In this document: one piece after another, positions 39,841 to 48,594 of the stretch
Position numbering within the stretch: position 1 is the stretch's first letter
How the letters are laid out: the number at the start of each line of letters is the position of its first letter
Source: Terrimesophilobacter sp964651535
Lineage (GTDB): Bacteria; Actinomycetota; Actinomycetes; Actinomycetales; Microbacteriaceae
Direction: 5' to 3'
Assembly: GCA_964651535.1 (NCBI GenBank)
Contig: CAZYYE010000002.1
Coordinates: 434,001-498,000, forward strand
Length of the DNA stretch: 64,000 nucleotides
Program-made: the position numbers and the translations under genes
Notes under the pieces: model-generated
What the model saw: the letters and a program-made list of their open reading frames with translations, nothing else
Told to the model about the DNA's origin: nothing
Database searches by the model: none

Positions 39841-41208
39841 TCACGCCCAGCGCGTTGACAGCGCAGGGGTGCCGGGCGGTTCCGCGGTCGCGGCTGCCGC
39901 GAGCGCCTTCGCGACCGACGCGACGTCTCCTGAAATCGCGCCGACAGTGACTCTGATGTGCGGTTGAGTCGACTCCGTTGCGAAGAACGGCGTTCCACCC
40001 GCCACGCGGATTCCCCTCGCCGCGAGCTGCAGGATTGCGTCGTGCTCATCATCCACGGGGATCCACGCGTTGATGCCGTCGGCCTGGCGCACTTCCATTC
40101 CGAGGTCGCGCAGGGCCTCCGTGAACGCTTTCTGGCGCGAGAAGTACACGCGCCGCGCGTCGCTCACTTCCGCAACGCTCTCCGACGACGTGAGCAATTC
40201 GAAGAGGATGGTCTGCAGCATGCGGCTCGTCCAGCCTGGGCCGAGCATGCGGGTGGCTTCGATCGCGTTGATGTGGGTCGCCGGTCCGCCGAGCGCGGCG
40301 ATCCGCAAGTCGGGTCCGTGCGATTTCGAGTAGCTGCGAACGTGGAGAACGCGCTCGGGGATCCACGAGCCGAGGCTCACATCGGGCGCTGCGGTGATGT
40401 CGCCGGAGTGGTCATCTTCGATGACCATGACGTTCGAGTGCGGCGTGCCTGCGCCGATCATGCGGGCAAGGGTTTTTGCGCGCTCGGCCGTCATGGATGC
40501 GCCCGTCGGGTTGACCGCGCGAGGCTGCAGGATCACGAGCGCAGGCGAGACCTTCAGCGCGGCACCGAACGACTCGGGAACGATGCCGTGCTCGTCGACT
40601 TCTACCGGAACGGCCTCGAGTCCTAGCCGTTTGAGCAAGTCGAAGAACGGCGGAAATCCTGGATTCTCCACGACCACGCGATCTCCGAATCGCGAAACCT
40701 GCTCGATGCTGCGGTAGATCGCGTCGAGCGCGCCATTCACGATCGTGATCGATTCCACCGGATACGGCCAGGAGTCGCTCAGCACGCCGAGGAGTTCGGG
40801 GATCACCGGCAGTTCCATGTACGCGGAAGTTTCGGCGCGGTGGGAAACACGCGACAGCGCACGGCTGAGCCCGGGCAGGAGCTGCGGATCGGGGGTCCCG
40901 CGGGACAGGTCGAGTCCTGGCAATCCGCTCGAGTCGGAGTGCCGCTGGCTGAATGCCGAACGCACGGGCGTGGTGGGCCCGCGAACGAACGATCCGTTCC
41001 TGCCGTGCGATTCGATGAGGCCGGCGGCGGCGAGAGCTTTCCATGCCTGACTCACGGTCGCCGGACTCACTCCCAGGCCCGCGGCGAGCTCGCGCACGGT
41101 GGGGAGGCGCTGCCCGGCGGCAAGCTCTCCGGAGGCAATGAGGCGTCCCAGCGAGGCCGATATCCCTACGGGAGTTCGGCTCTCGATCAGTTCGGTCAAG
41201 ATTGTCAT
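39841..41208 (-). CDS. MocR-type regulator (GntR domain fused to aminotransferase fold)
   Basis: A 455-residue chimera. An N-terminal GntR winged helix (about residues 5-75: RLPTVRELAAGLGVSPATVSQAWKAL) is followed by a fold-type-I aminotransferase domain. The PLP Lys lies in VRSYSKSHGPDLR, with the NPTG turn in RAVNPTGASM and the Asp of IEDDHSGD. MocR proteins sense PLP-linked amino compounds and activate neighbouring genes. It is divergent from the pyrimidine operon, whose beta-amino acid products are good candidate effectors (inference). ATG 41208 is chosen because the upstream palindrome at 41237 would otherwise lie in coding sequence. Confidence 0.88.
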   Translation of the reverse strand: MTILTELIESRTPVGISASLGRLIASGELAAGQRLPTVRELAAGLGVSPATVSQAWKALAAAGLIESHGRNGSFVRGPTTPVRSAFSQRHSDSSGLPGLDLSRGTPDPQLLPGLSRALSRVSHRAETSAYMELPVIPELLGVLSDSWPYPVESITIVNGALDAIYRSIEQVSRFGDRVVVENPGFPPFFDLLKRLGLEAVPVEVDEHGIVPESFGAALKVSPALVILQPRAVNPTGASMTAERAKTLARMIGAGTPHSNVMVIEDDHSGDITAAPDVSLGSWIPERVLHVRSYSKSHGPDLRIAALGGPATHINAIEATRMLGPGWTSRMLQTILFELLTSSESVAEVSDARRVYFSRQKAFTEALRDLGMEVRQADGINAWIPVDDEHDAILQLAARGIRVAGGTPFFATESTQPHIRVTVGAISGDVASVAKALAAAATAEPPGTPALSTRWA

Positions 41209-41236
41209 TCTCACTTGCCTCACGCCGGTTTCGAGG

Positions 41237-41287
41237 ACAGTATGAAGACTGTACGACACAGGTCGACACAAAGCCTAAATGTTTAGG
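41237..41287. promoter_or_regulatory. Candidate MocR operator region
   Basis: Three elements crowd the divergent promoter region. ACAGT-N6-ACTGT lies at 41237-41252. A direct repeat CGACACA with a 10-bp period lies at 41254-41260 and 41264-41270. The palindrome CCTAAA-TG-TTTAGG lies at 41274-41287. Direct repeats spaced by one helical turn are typical of MocR binding. The AT-rich TAAATTAGTAAC just after may hold the rightward -10. Confidence 0.5.
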
Positions 41288-41334
41288 TAAATTAGTAACA
41301 AATAGGGCAAAGCAGCCCTGAGCTGGAGGCACCC

Positions 41335-42198
41335 ATGACTGTCAGTGGATCGAACATTGTTCGCGCGGCGATTACCCAAACGACGTGGACCGGCGACAAG
41401 GAGTCGATGCTCGACAAGCACGAGCAGTTCGCGAGGGATGCCGCGAAAGAGGGCGCCCAGATCATCAGTTTCCAGGAGCTCTTCTACGGCCCCTACTTCG
41501 GAATCACGGAAGACAAGAAGTACTACGCGTACGCCGAACCCTCCGACGGGCCGATCGTGCAGCGTTTCGCGAAGCTCGCGAAAGAGCTGAACATGGTCAT
41601 GATTCTTCCCATCTACGAAGAAGAAATGCCGGGGCTGTACTACAACACGGCAGTCATCGTGGACTCGGACGGCACGATCCTCGGCCAGTACCGCAAGCAC
41701 CACATCCCGCACCTCGACCGCTTCTGGGAGAAGTTCTACTTCCGCCCAGGCAACCAGGGCTACCCCGTGTTCGACACGGCCGTCGGCAAGGTGGGACTCT
41801 ACATTTGCTACGACCGCCACTTCCCCGAAGGCTGGCGCGAGCTCGGGCTGAACGGCGCGGAAATGGTCTTCAACCCGAACGCCACGAAGCCCGGACTCTC
41901 GAACCGGCTGTGGGAAGTTGAAGGGCCGGCAGCGGCCGTGGCCAACGGCTACTACGTGCTGCAGCCGAACCGCGTGGGCCGCGAAGACAACGAGTACGGC
42001 GAGCTCGCCGTCGACTTCTACGGCACGAGCCAGATCATCGACCCTCGCGGCAACTTCGTCGGCGAGCGCGGATCCGGCACGGAAGAGGAAGTCATGATCC
42101 GCGATCTCGACATGGACATGGTGCGCCAGATGCGCGACGACTGGCAGTTCTACCGCGACCGCCGGCCGGACTCGTACACGTCCATCCCCAAGCCGTAA
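41335..42198 (+). CDS. Beta-ureidopropionase (N-carbamoyl-beta-alanine amidohydrolase)
   Basis: A 287-residue nitrilase-superfamily amidase. The catalytic triad is visible as Glu48 (SFQELF), Lys121 (YRKHHIPH) and Cys158 (ICYDRHFPEG). The ICYDRHFPEGWRELGLNGAE stretch and KHHIPH are typical of the ureidopropionase/carbamoylputrescine branch. It sits directly before a dihydropyrimidinase, which favours hydrolysis of N-carbamoyl-beta-alanine (or the 3-amino-isobutyrate form) to the beta-amino acid, CO2 and ammonia. GGAGG lies 5 nt before the ATG. It is the first gene of the operon. Confidence 0.88.
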   Translation: MTVSGSNIVRAAITQTTWTGDKESMLDKHEQFARDAAKEGAQIISFQELFYGPYFGITEDKKYYAYAEPSDGPIVQRFAKLAKELNMVMILPIYEEEMPGLYYNTAVIVDSDGTILGQYRKHHIPHLDRFWEKFYFRPGNQGYPVFDTAVGKVGLYICYDRHFPEGWRELGLNGAEMVFNPNATKPGLSNRLWEVEGPAAAVANGYYVLQPNRVGREDNEYGELAVDFYGTSQIIDPRGNFVGERGSGTEEEVMIRDLDMDMVRQMRDDWQFYRDRRPDSYTSIPKP

Positions 42199-42230
42199 CG
42201 CAACGCGACGAGACTGCAAAGGAGCAGCCG

Positions 42231-43649
42231 ATGAAAACCCTCATCAAGAACGGCACCGTCGTCAACTCCACGGGGACGGCCCAGGCCGACGTGCTCATCG
42301 ACGGCGAGACGATCGCCGCGGTGCTCTCACCGGGTTCGACCCTGCTGGGTTTCGAAGTGGAGAAGAACGTCGACACCGTCATCGACGCCAAGGGAAAGTA
42401 CGTGATCCCGGGTGGTATCGACGCGCACACGCACATGCAGATGCCGTTCGGCGGCACGCAGGCCAGCGACACCTTCGAAACCGGAACGCGAGCCGCTGCG
42501 TGGGGCGGCACGACGAGCATCGTGGACTTCGTCGTGCAGTACGCGGGCGAGAACGTGCTCGACCAGTACAAGCTGTGGCACGAGAAGGCGGCGGGCAACT
42601 GCGCAATCGACTACGGGTTCCACCAGATCCTCTCCGACATCCAGGACACCTCCCTCACGGCGATGGACGAACTCATCAACGAGGGCGTCTCGAGCTTCAA
42701 GCTGTTCATGGCGTACAAGGGCGTGTTCCTTTCGGATGACGGGCAGATTCTGCGCGCGTTCCAAAAGGGTGCTGAGCTCGGCGCCATGATGATGATGCAC
42801 GCGGAGAACGGCGCTGTCATCGACGTGCTCGTGCAGCAGGCGCTCACCGCTGGAAACACCTCTCCCTACTACCACGGGCTCACTCGCCCCTGGCAGGCCG
42901 AGGAGGAGGCCACGCATCGCGCGATCATGATCGCGAACCTCACCGGCGCGCCGTTGTACGTCGTGCACGTGAGCGCGAAGCAGGCGGTCGAGCAGATCGC
43001 GGCCGCCCGCGACAAGGGTCAGAACGTGTTCGGAGAGACGTGCCCGCAATACCTCTACCTTTCGCTCGAAGAGCAACTGGGTGCCCCCGGTTTCGAGGGC
43101 GCGAAGTGGGTGTGCTCGACGCCACTGCGCTCGCGCGCGGAGGGCCACCAGCACCACATGTGGCAGAGCCTGCGCACGAACGACATCCAGATGGTCTCCA
43201 CCGACCACTGCCCGTTCTGCATGAAGGGCCAGAAGGATATGGGGATCGGCGACTTCTCGAAGATCCCGAACGGCATCGGAAGCGTCGAACACCGCATGGA
43301 CCTCATCTACCAGGGCGTCGTCGACGGCAACATCACGCTCGAGCGCTGGGTGGAGGTCACGTCGACCACGCCGGCCAGGATGTTCGGAATGTACGGCAGG
43401 AAGGGCGTCATCCAGCCAGGTGCCGACGGGGATGTCGTCGTGTACGACCCGAACGGGCACACCTCGATCGGAGTCGACAAGACCCACCACATGAACATGG
43501 ACTACTCCGCGTGGGAGGGCTACGAGATCGACGGCCACGTCGACACCGTGATCTCGCGCGGAAAAGTCATCATCGACGACAACCAGTACCTCGGAAAGGC
43601 CGGCGACGGAAAGTTCGTCAAGCGCGGCCTTTCGCAGTACCTGACCTGA
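42231..43649 (+). CDS. hydA: Dihydropyrimidinase / D-hydantoinase
   Basis: A 472-residue amidohydrolase that opens dihydropyrimidine or hydantoin rings. IPGGIDAHTHMQMPFGG gives the first metal His pair, SFKLFMAYKG the carboxylated Lys, MHAENGAVIDVL and VVHVSAKQAVEQI the next ligands, and STDHCPFC the metal Asp. The length and QMPFGGT are typical. AAGGAG lies 7 nt before the ATG. With the upstream amidase it forms the last two ring-degrading steps of reductive pyrimidine catabolism. Confidence 0.93.
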   Translation: MKTLIKNGTVVNSTGTAQADVLIDGETIAAVLSPGSTLLGFEVEKNVDTVIDAKGKYVIPGGIDAHTHMQMPFGGTQASDTFETGTRAAAWGGTTSIVDFVVQYAGENVLDQYKLWHEKAAGNCAIDYGFHQILSDIQDTSLTAMDELINEGVSSFKLFMAYKGVFLSDDGQILRAFQKGAELGAMMMMHAENGAVIDVLVQQALTAGNTSPYYHGLTRPWQAEEEATHRAIMIANLTGAPLYVVHVSAKQAVEQIAAARDKGQNVFGETCPQYLYLSLEEQLGAPGFEGAKWVCSTPLRSRAEGHQHHMWQSLRTNDIQMVSTDHCPFCMKGQKDMGIGDFSKIPNGIGSVEHRMDLIYQGVVDGNITLERWVEVTSTTPARMFGMYGRKGVIQPGADGDVVVYDPNGHTSIGVDKTHHMNMDYSAWEGYEIDGHVDTVISRGKVIIDDNQYLGKAGDGKFVKRGLSQYLT

Positions 43650-43676
43650 CCAGACCAGAACACAGCAGAGGAATTC

Positions 43677-44705
43677 ATGGATTTCGGAGCCGTACTCCAG
43701 ACCAATCCGCCTTCGGCGCGCACCGTGCAACTCGCGAAACTCGCCGAAGAGCATGGTTTCAGCCACGTGTGGACATTCGACTCGCACCTGCTGTGGCAGG
43801 AACCGTACGTCATTTACAGCAAGATTCTCGCGGAAACGCACCGCATCATCGTCGGGCCGATGGTGACGAATCCGGCTACTCGCGACTGGACGGTGACCGC
43901 ATCCATTTATGCGACGCTCAACGAAATGTACGGCAACCGCACGATTTGCGGGATCGGCCGCGGCGACTCGGCCGTTCGGGTGACCAACGGCGAGCCGACG
44001 ACCCTCAAGACGCTGCGCGAATCGATCCACGTCATCCGCGAACTCGCGAACTCCCGGCCCGTCGAATACAACGACGCGACGCTGCAGTTCCCGTGGAGCA
44101 AGGGTTCCTCGCTCGACATCTGGGTCGCTGCATACGGACCGCTCGCGCTCAAACTCACGGGTGAAGTCGGTGACGGTTTCATCTTGCAGATGGCCGATCT
44201 CGATGTCGCGGAGTGGATGATTAAGACGGTGCGGGATGCCGCGGAAGCCGCGGGGCGCGACCCGATGTCGGTGAAAATCTGCGTCGCCGCGCCCATGTAC
44301 ATCGGTGCGGACACGGATGAGGCTCGCAAGCACATGCGCGACCAGTGCCGCTGGTTCGGCGGAATGGTCGGCAATCACGTCGCTGACATCGTCGCCAAAT
44401 ACGGTGAGGGATCCGCGATTCCGAAAGCGCTCACCGACTACATCAAGGGCCGCGAAGGTTACGACTACAACCAGCACGGGCAGGCCGGAAACACTCACGC
44501 CGATTTCGTTCCCGATGAGATCGTGGATCGGTTCTGCCTGACCGGCACAGCCGAGGAGCACATCGAGAAGTTGAAAGTGCTCAAGGAAATGGGTGTCGAC
44601 CAGTTCGCCGGATACCTTCAGCACGACAACAAGGAGGAAACCCTGCGGGTGTATGGCGAGACCGTGATTCCCGCCCTCTCCGAGCACATTGTCGCCAAGG
44701 CCTGA
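43677..44705 (+). CDS. LLM-class F420/flavin oxidoreductase in the pyrimidine operon
   Basis: A 342-residue luciferase-like TIM barrel related to methylene-tetrahydromethanopterin reductase: MDFGAVLQTNPPSART, FDSHLLWQEPYVIYS, IGRGDSAVR, VAAYGPLALKLTGEVGDGF. Family members of this length often lie beside dihydropyrimidinases. No dihydropyrimidine dehydrogenase is present in this operon, so this enzyme might carry out a ring reduction or an upstream oxidation (inference). GAGGAA lies 5 nt before the ATG. Confidence 0.85.
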   Translation: MDFGAVLQTNPPSARTVQLAKLAEEHGFSHVWTFDSHLLWQEPYVIYSKILAETHRIIVGPMVTNPATRDWTVTASIYATLNEMYGNRTICGIGRGDSAVRVTNGEPTTLKTLRESIHVIRELANSRPVEYNDATLQFPWSKGSSLDIWVAAYGPLALKLTGEVGDGFILQMADLDVAEWMIKTVRDAAEAAGRDPMSVKICVAAPMYIGADTDEARKHMRDQCRWFGGMVGNHVADIVAKYGEGSAIPKALTDYIKGREGYDYNQHGQAGNTHADFVPDEIVDRFCLTGTAEEHIEKLKVLKEMGVDQFAGYLQHDNKEETLRVYGETVIPALSEHIVAKA

Positions 44706-44707
44706 GC

Positions 44708-45670
44708 GTGAACGCGACCACCACTCCCACGATGCGGGTCGAAACTGTGCCGCGGCGCGGGGAGAAGCCCCGACGGTTCGGGTCTCCTCGGCCCAGCCGC
44801 GCCGCCGCGTGGCGCAAATCGATTCTGGGTGCCGTTGGCGTCCTCCTCGTCGGCGGAATGTGGGAGCTGTACAAGTTCATCGGACCGGAGAAGGGGTTCG
44901 CGATCGGCGACCTCATTCTCCTCCCCCGCACGAACGACATGTCGATGCCGCACATCGCCACGATGTTCGCGCGCCTCGCGGAACCGCTCACCGGTGCGGC
45001 CAACTCGATTTTCATGTGGCAGGCCGTCGTCGATGCCTCGGCGTTCTCGCTCTACGTGGCCGCCGTCGGCTGGATCGTCGGGGTGAGTGTCGGGCTTCTC
45101 CTCGCGCTCGTGATGCAGCGTTTCCGCACCGCGCAATCCGCCGTGCTGCCCTGGATCATCCTGAGCCAAACCGTGCCGCTCATCGCGATCGCGCCGCTCG
45201 TTCGGCGTTGGGGCGCCCAAATCCAGTTCGGCGAGTTCGTGTGGGAGAACTGGATGTCGGTCGCCCTCATTGCGAGCTACCTCGCGTTCTTCCCCGTCTC
45301 GATTGGCGCTCTGCAGGGCCTCAACTCCCCCGACACCAACCATGTCGAGTTGTTCCGCTCGTTCGGAGTCGGCTGGTGGAAGACGCTCTTCAGGCTTCGC
45401 ATCCCCGCGAGCATCCCGTACCTCATTCCCGCCCTGCAGCTGGCCGCCGCGAACGCCGTCATCGGCACGATCGTCGCAGAAGTCTCGATCGGGCTGAAGG
45501 GCGGAATCGGCCGCATGATCATCGAATTCGCCGGCGCGGCGGGCGGCGATCCAGGCAAACCGTGGGCGCCCATCTTCGGCGCCGTCGCGATCGGGCTGAT
45601 TGCCGCAGGGGCCGTGGGCATCCTCGCGCTTTCGGTGCGCCGCTACCGCCGCGGGGAGACGAACGCATGA
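44708..45670 (+). CDS. ABC transporter permease (SsuC/NMT type)
   Basis: A 320-residue permease with about six helices from residue 38. The EAA loop reads FRSFGVGWWKTLFRLRIPASIPYLIPAL. It is one of two permease genes in the operon, with a partner at 46545. The GTG start is 2 nt after the LLM stop, and the end overlaps the ATPase gene by 4 nt. By context it imports a pyrimidine, hydantoin or ureido compound. Confidence 0.9.
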   Translation: MNATTTPTMRVETVPRRGEKPRRFGSPRPSRAAAWRKSILGAVGVLLVGGMWELYKFIGPEKGFAIGDLILLPRTNDMSMPHIATMFARLAEPLTGAANSIFMWQAVVDASAFSLYVAAVGWIVGVSVGLLLALVMQRFRTAQSAVLPWIILSQTVPLIAIAPLVRRWGAQIQFGEFVWENWMSVALIASYLAFFPVSIGALQGLNSPDTNHVELFRSFGVGWWKTLFRLRIPASIPYLIPALQLAAANAVIGTIVAEVSIGLKGGIGRMIIEFAGAAGGDPGKPWAPIFGAVAIGLIAAGAVGILALSVRRYRRGETNA

Positions 45671-46545
45671 CCAGACAGGATGGAATGAGCACAGTGCAGG
45701 ATTCGACGACAGACCCGAAGACCGACGCAGCACCCGCAGCTCACGGGCCCGCGGTCGCTGCGGTCAATGTGGGAAAAGTGTTCGAGGGGCAGCGCGGCGC
45801 GCGCGTCTCAGCTCTCGAGGACATCAACCTCACGGTCGAACGAGGCGAGTTCGTGTCGCTCATCGGACCCTCGGGATGCGGCAAGAGCACGCTCATGCGC
45901 CTCATCGCCGACCTCGACCAACCCACGAGCGGAGAGCTCACGGTCTTCGGAAAGTCGGCACATCAGGCGCGCCTGGACCAGGATTACGGCATCGCGTTCC
46001 AGCAGGCGGGGTTGTTGCCGTGGCGAACGGTACGGCAGAACATCGAACTTCCGCTCCAGCTGCACAAAGTCGGCAAGGCGGAGCGCGCTGAGCGGTCATC
46101 CGAGCTTCTCAATCTGGTCGGACTCACCGATTTCGGCGACAACTTCCCCGACCAGTTGTCCGGCGGCATGCAGCAGCGCGTGGCCATTGCCCGCGCTCTC
46201 GCCGAGAGTCCCAACCTCCTTCTCATGGATGAGCCGTTCGGCGCACTCGACGAAATGACGAGGGAGCACATGCAGGGCGAACTCGCCCACATTTGCGCCG
46301 AAACGGGTGCCGCAGTCGTATTCGTGACCCACTCGATTCCCGAGGCGGTCTTCCTCGCCGACCGCGTCGTCGTGCTTTCGCCGCGGCCGGGCCGCATCCG
46401 CGCCATCGTGGACGTGAAGTTCACCGGTGCGACCGAACGCACCGAGCTCCTGCGGGAGAGCAAGGCGTTCTTCAGCTCCGTGAGCGAAGTCCGCGAACAC
46501 CTGCACGGTTCAGCCGACGCGAATCCGCTCGGAGTGGACAACTGA
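45667..46545 (+). CDS. ABC transporter ATP-binding protein
   Basis: A 292-residue ATPase of the nitrate/sulfonate/taurine class. Walker A is GPSGCGKST, the Q-loop lies in AFQQAGLLPW, the signature is LSGGMQQR, Walker B is LLLMDEPFGALDE, and the H-loop lies in VFVTHSIPEA. ATG 45667 overlaps the permease stop; ATG 45685 is an alternative. The stop overlaps the next permease start by one base. Confidence 0.94.
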   Translation: MTRQDGMSTVQDSTTDPKTDAAPAAHGPAVAAVNVGKVFEGQRGARVSALEDINLTVERGEFVSLIGPSGCGKSTLMRLIADLDQPTSGELTVFGKSAHQARLDQDYGIAFQQAGLLPWRTVRQNIELPLQLHKVGKAERAERSSELLNLVGLTDFGDNFPDQLSGGMQQRVAIARALAESPNLLLMDEPFGALDEMTREHMQGELAHICAETGAAVVFVTHSIPEAVFLADRVVVLSPRPGRIRAIVDVKFTGATERTELLRESKAFFSSVSEVREHLHGSADANPLGVDN

Positions 46546-47312
46546 TGAAGGCGACATTCGGAGCGACGAAGGGGCTCGTCCCGCCCCTCCTGCTTGGCGT
46601 CGTCACGCTCTTGCTGTGGCAGCTTGCGGTCGTGACCCTTGAGATCAAACCGTTCGTTCTGCCGAGCCCCACGGCGATCGGCGGGCAGTTCTTCGAGAAC
46701 ATGCCGACCGTGTGGTCCAACTCGCTCGTCACCGGATTCAACTCGCTCGTCGGCGTGTTCGTCGGCGCCGTGCTCGGCATTCTCCTCGCGATCATCGCCT
46801 CTCTCGTGCGCACGATCGACGAACTGAGTTCCGCGGTTGTCGCCGCGGCGATGGTCCTGCCGATCGTCGCCCTCGCGCCCGTGCTGTATGGGATGTTCAG
46901 CGCGAGCCAGCAGACCGCCCGCCAGCTCGTCGCGTCCCTGGCCGTTTTCGTTCCCGTTTACGTCAACACGCTCAAGGGCCTTCGACAGGTTCGACCCGTT
47001 CACCGCGATCTCATGCGGGCACACGCCGCGACCACGTGGCAGACGATCGGCACCGTCACTCTGCCGACCGCTTTGCCGTTCATTTTCACGGGCGTGCGCA
47101 TCGCATCGTCGCTCGCCGTCATCGCCGCCGTGATCGCCGAGTATTTCGGGGGCCCCATCGGCGGACTCGGAAAGTCGATCACGACCGCTGCCGCCGGCAG
47201 CAATTACCCGCTTGCCTGGGCCTACGTGCTCGGCTCCATCATCCTCGGCCTGGTGTTTTACCTCGCCGTGCTCGCCGTCGAACGGTGGGTTCTGCGCAAC
47301 CGAGGAAGTTGA
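46545..47312 (+). CDS. ABC transporter permease, second subunit
   Basis: A 255-residue permease with six helices. The EAA-like loop lies in MRAHAATTWQTIGTVTLPTALPFIFTG. It shares the operon with the first permease, so the importer is probably a heterodimeric channel. The ATG overlaps the ATPase stop (TGATG). Confidence 0.9.
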   Translation: MKATFGATKGLVPPLLLGVVTLLLWQLAVVTLEIKPFVLPSPTAIGGQFFENMPTVWSNSLVTGFNSLVGVFVGAVLGILLAIIASLVRTIDELSSAVVAAAMVLPIVALAPVLYGMFSASQQTARQLVASLAVFVPVYVNTLKGLRQVRPVHRDLMRAHAATTWQTIGTVTLPTALPFIFTGVRIASSLAVIAAVIAEYFGGPIGGLGKSITTAAAGSNYPLAWAYVLGSIILGLVFYLAVLAVERWVLRNRGS

Positions 47313-47367
47313 GAACGACAGCGTTCCACCCTGCAGTGTCCGAAGAAGTACCAACAAGGAGGAAGCA

Positions 47368-48516
47368 ATGCACAATCGAAAAAGAATGGTGATGGGAGCG
47401 GCAGTGCTCGCCACTGCTGCGCTCGCTCTCACGGCATGCACCCCGCCCGGTGGCGGCGGTTCAACGGGCGGCGATGGCGACGGCAGCCTGACCCCTGTCA
47501 CGCTCCAGCTCCAGTGGTTCGCCCAGGCCCAGTTCAGCGGGTATTACGCCGCGGTCGACCAGGGCTTCTACGAGGCTGAAGGCCTCGACGTCACCATCCA
47601 GGAGGGTGGAGCAGACATCGTTCCGCAGGATGCGCTCACCTCCGGTGAAGTGGACTACGCGATCTCCTGGGTTCCGAAGGTTCTCGGCTCCATCCAGCAG
47701 GGCGCGCACATCACGAACGTCGCCCAGATCTTCGAGCGTTCCGCGACGACGCAGATCTCGTTCAAGGACAAGAACATCACGACCGTTGAGGACCTCAAGG
47801 GTCACACGGTCGGGAGTTGGGGTTACGGCAACGAGTGGGAGATCTTCGCCGGCCTGCAAAAAGCGGGTCTGACGGTGGATGACATCACCTTGGTCACGCA
47901 GGCGTTCGACATGCTCGGCATGCTCCAGGGCGACATCGACGCAGCACAGGCGATGACGTACAACGAGTATGCGCAGGTTCTGGAAAGCATCAACCCCGAC
48001 ACGGGTGAGCTGTACCAGCCGGAGGAAATCAACGTCATCGACTACAACAAGGTCGGGGTTGGGATGCTTCAGGACTCGATCTGGGCTGACGCTGACCGGC
48101 TGGCCAACGATCCCAAGTACGAAGAGACCACCGTGAAGTTCCTGAAGGCCTCCATCAAGGGCTGGATCTTCGCGATGAACGACCCGCAGGCCGCTGCGGA
48201 CATCGTCACCGCCGCCGGTTCAACCCTCGGCACGAGCCACCAGTTGTGGATGGCGAACGAAGTGAACAAGTTGATCTGGCCGTCCACAAACGGCATCGGC
48301 TACATCGATCAAGGCGCATGGGACCGCACCGTGAGCATTGCGAAGACAACGAAGAACGAAACGGGCACGACAATCCTCACCGAGGACCCGCCCGCGGACG
48401 CGTTCACCAATAAATACATCCAGCAGGCCCTCGACGAGTTGAAGGCTGAAGGAGTCGATGTGATGGGCGCGAACTACACGCCCATCACCGTCACCCTCAA
48501 GGAGGGCGGCAAGTAG
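47368..48516 (+). CDS. ABC transporter substrate-binding lipoprotein (NMT1/THI5-like)
   Basis: A 382-residue lipoprotein with a signal peptide ending in the lipobox LTAC (Cys near residue 24), a Gly-rich linker, and an NMT1/THI5-like fold (LQLQWFAQAQFSGYYAAVDQGFY, DYAISWVPKVLG, AAQAMTYNEYAQVL). The WFAQAQFSGYY motif is seen in binders of pyrimidine- and riboflavin-like ligands, which fits the operon. AAGGAGG lies 6 nt before the ATG. It is followed by a strong hairpin. Confidence 0.92.
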   Translation: MHNRKRMVMGAAVLATAALALTACTPPGGGGSTGGDGDGSLTPVTLQLQWFAQAQFSGYYAAVDQGFYEAEGLDVTIQEGGADIVPQDALTSGEVDYAISWVPKVLGSIQQGAHITNVAQIFERSATTQISFKDKNITTVEDLKGHTVGSWGYGNEWEIFAGLQKAGLTVDDITLVTQAFDMLGMLQGDIDAAQAMTYNEYAQVLESINPDTGELYQPEEINVIDYNKVGVGMLQDSIWADADRLANDPKYEETTVKFLKASIKGWIFAMNDPQAAADIVTAAGSTLGTSHQLWMANEVNKLIWPSTNGIGYIDQGAWDRTVSIAKTTKNETGTTILTEDPPADAFTNKYIQQALDELKAEGVDVMGANYTPITVTLKEGGK

Positions 48517-48525
48517 TTCAACCCC

Positions 48526-48557
48526 GGTCGGGCGGCCGTCTCGGCGGCCGCCCGACC
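48526..48557 (+). terminator. 13-bp GC hairpin after the binding-protein gene
   Basis: A perfect stem (48526-48538 with 48545-48557) with a 6-nt loop lies 10 nt after the lipoprotein stop and 37 nt before the aminotransferase. With no T tract it may be a partial terminator or an mRNA-stabilising hairpin that sets a high level for the binding protein. Confidence 0.6.
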
Positions 48558-48594
48558 ACCACCACATGAAATCAAGAAAGAAGCACGATAGACC

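Noticed and set aside
42327..44687. Open frame of 786 codons on the minus strand
   Set aside because: Antisense to the dihydropyrimidinase and LLM genes, which have clear motifs and ribosome binding sites.
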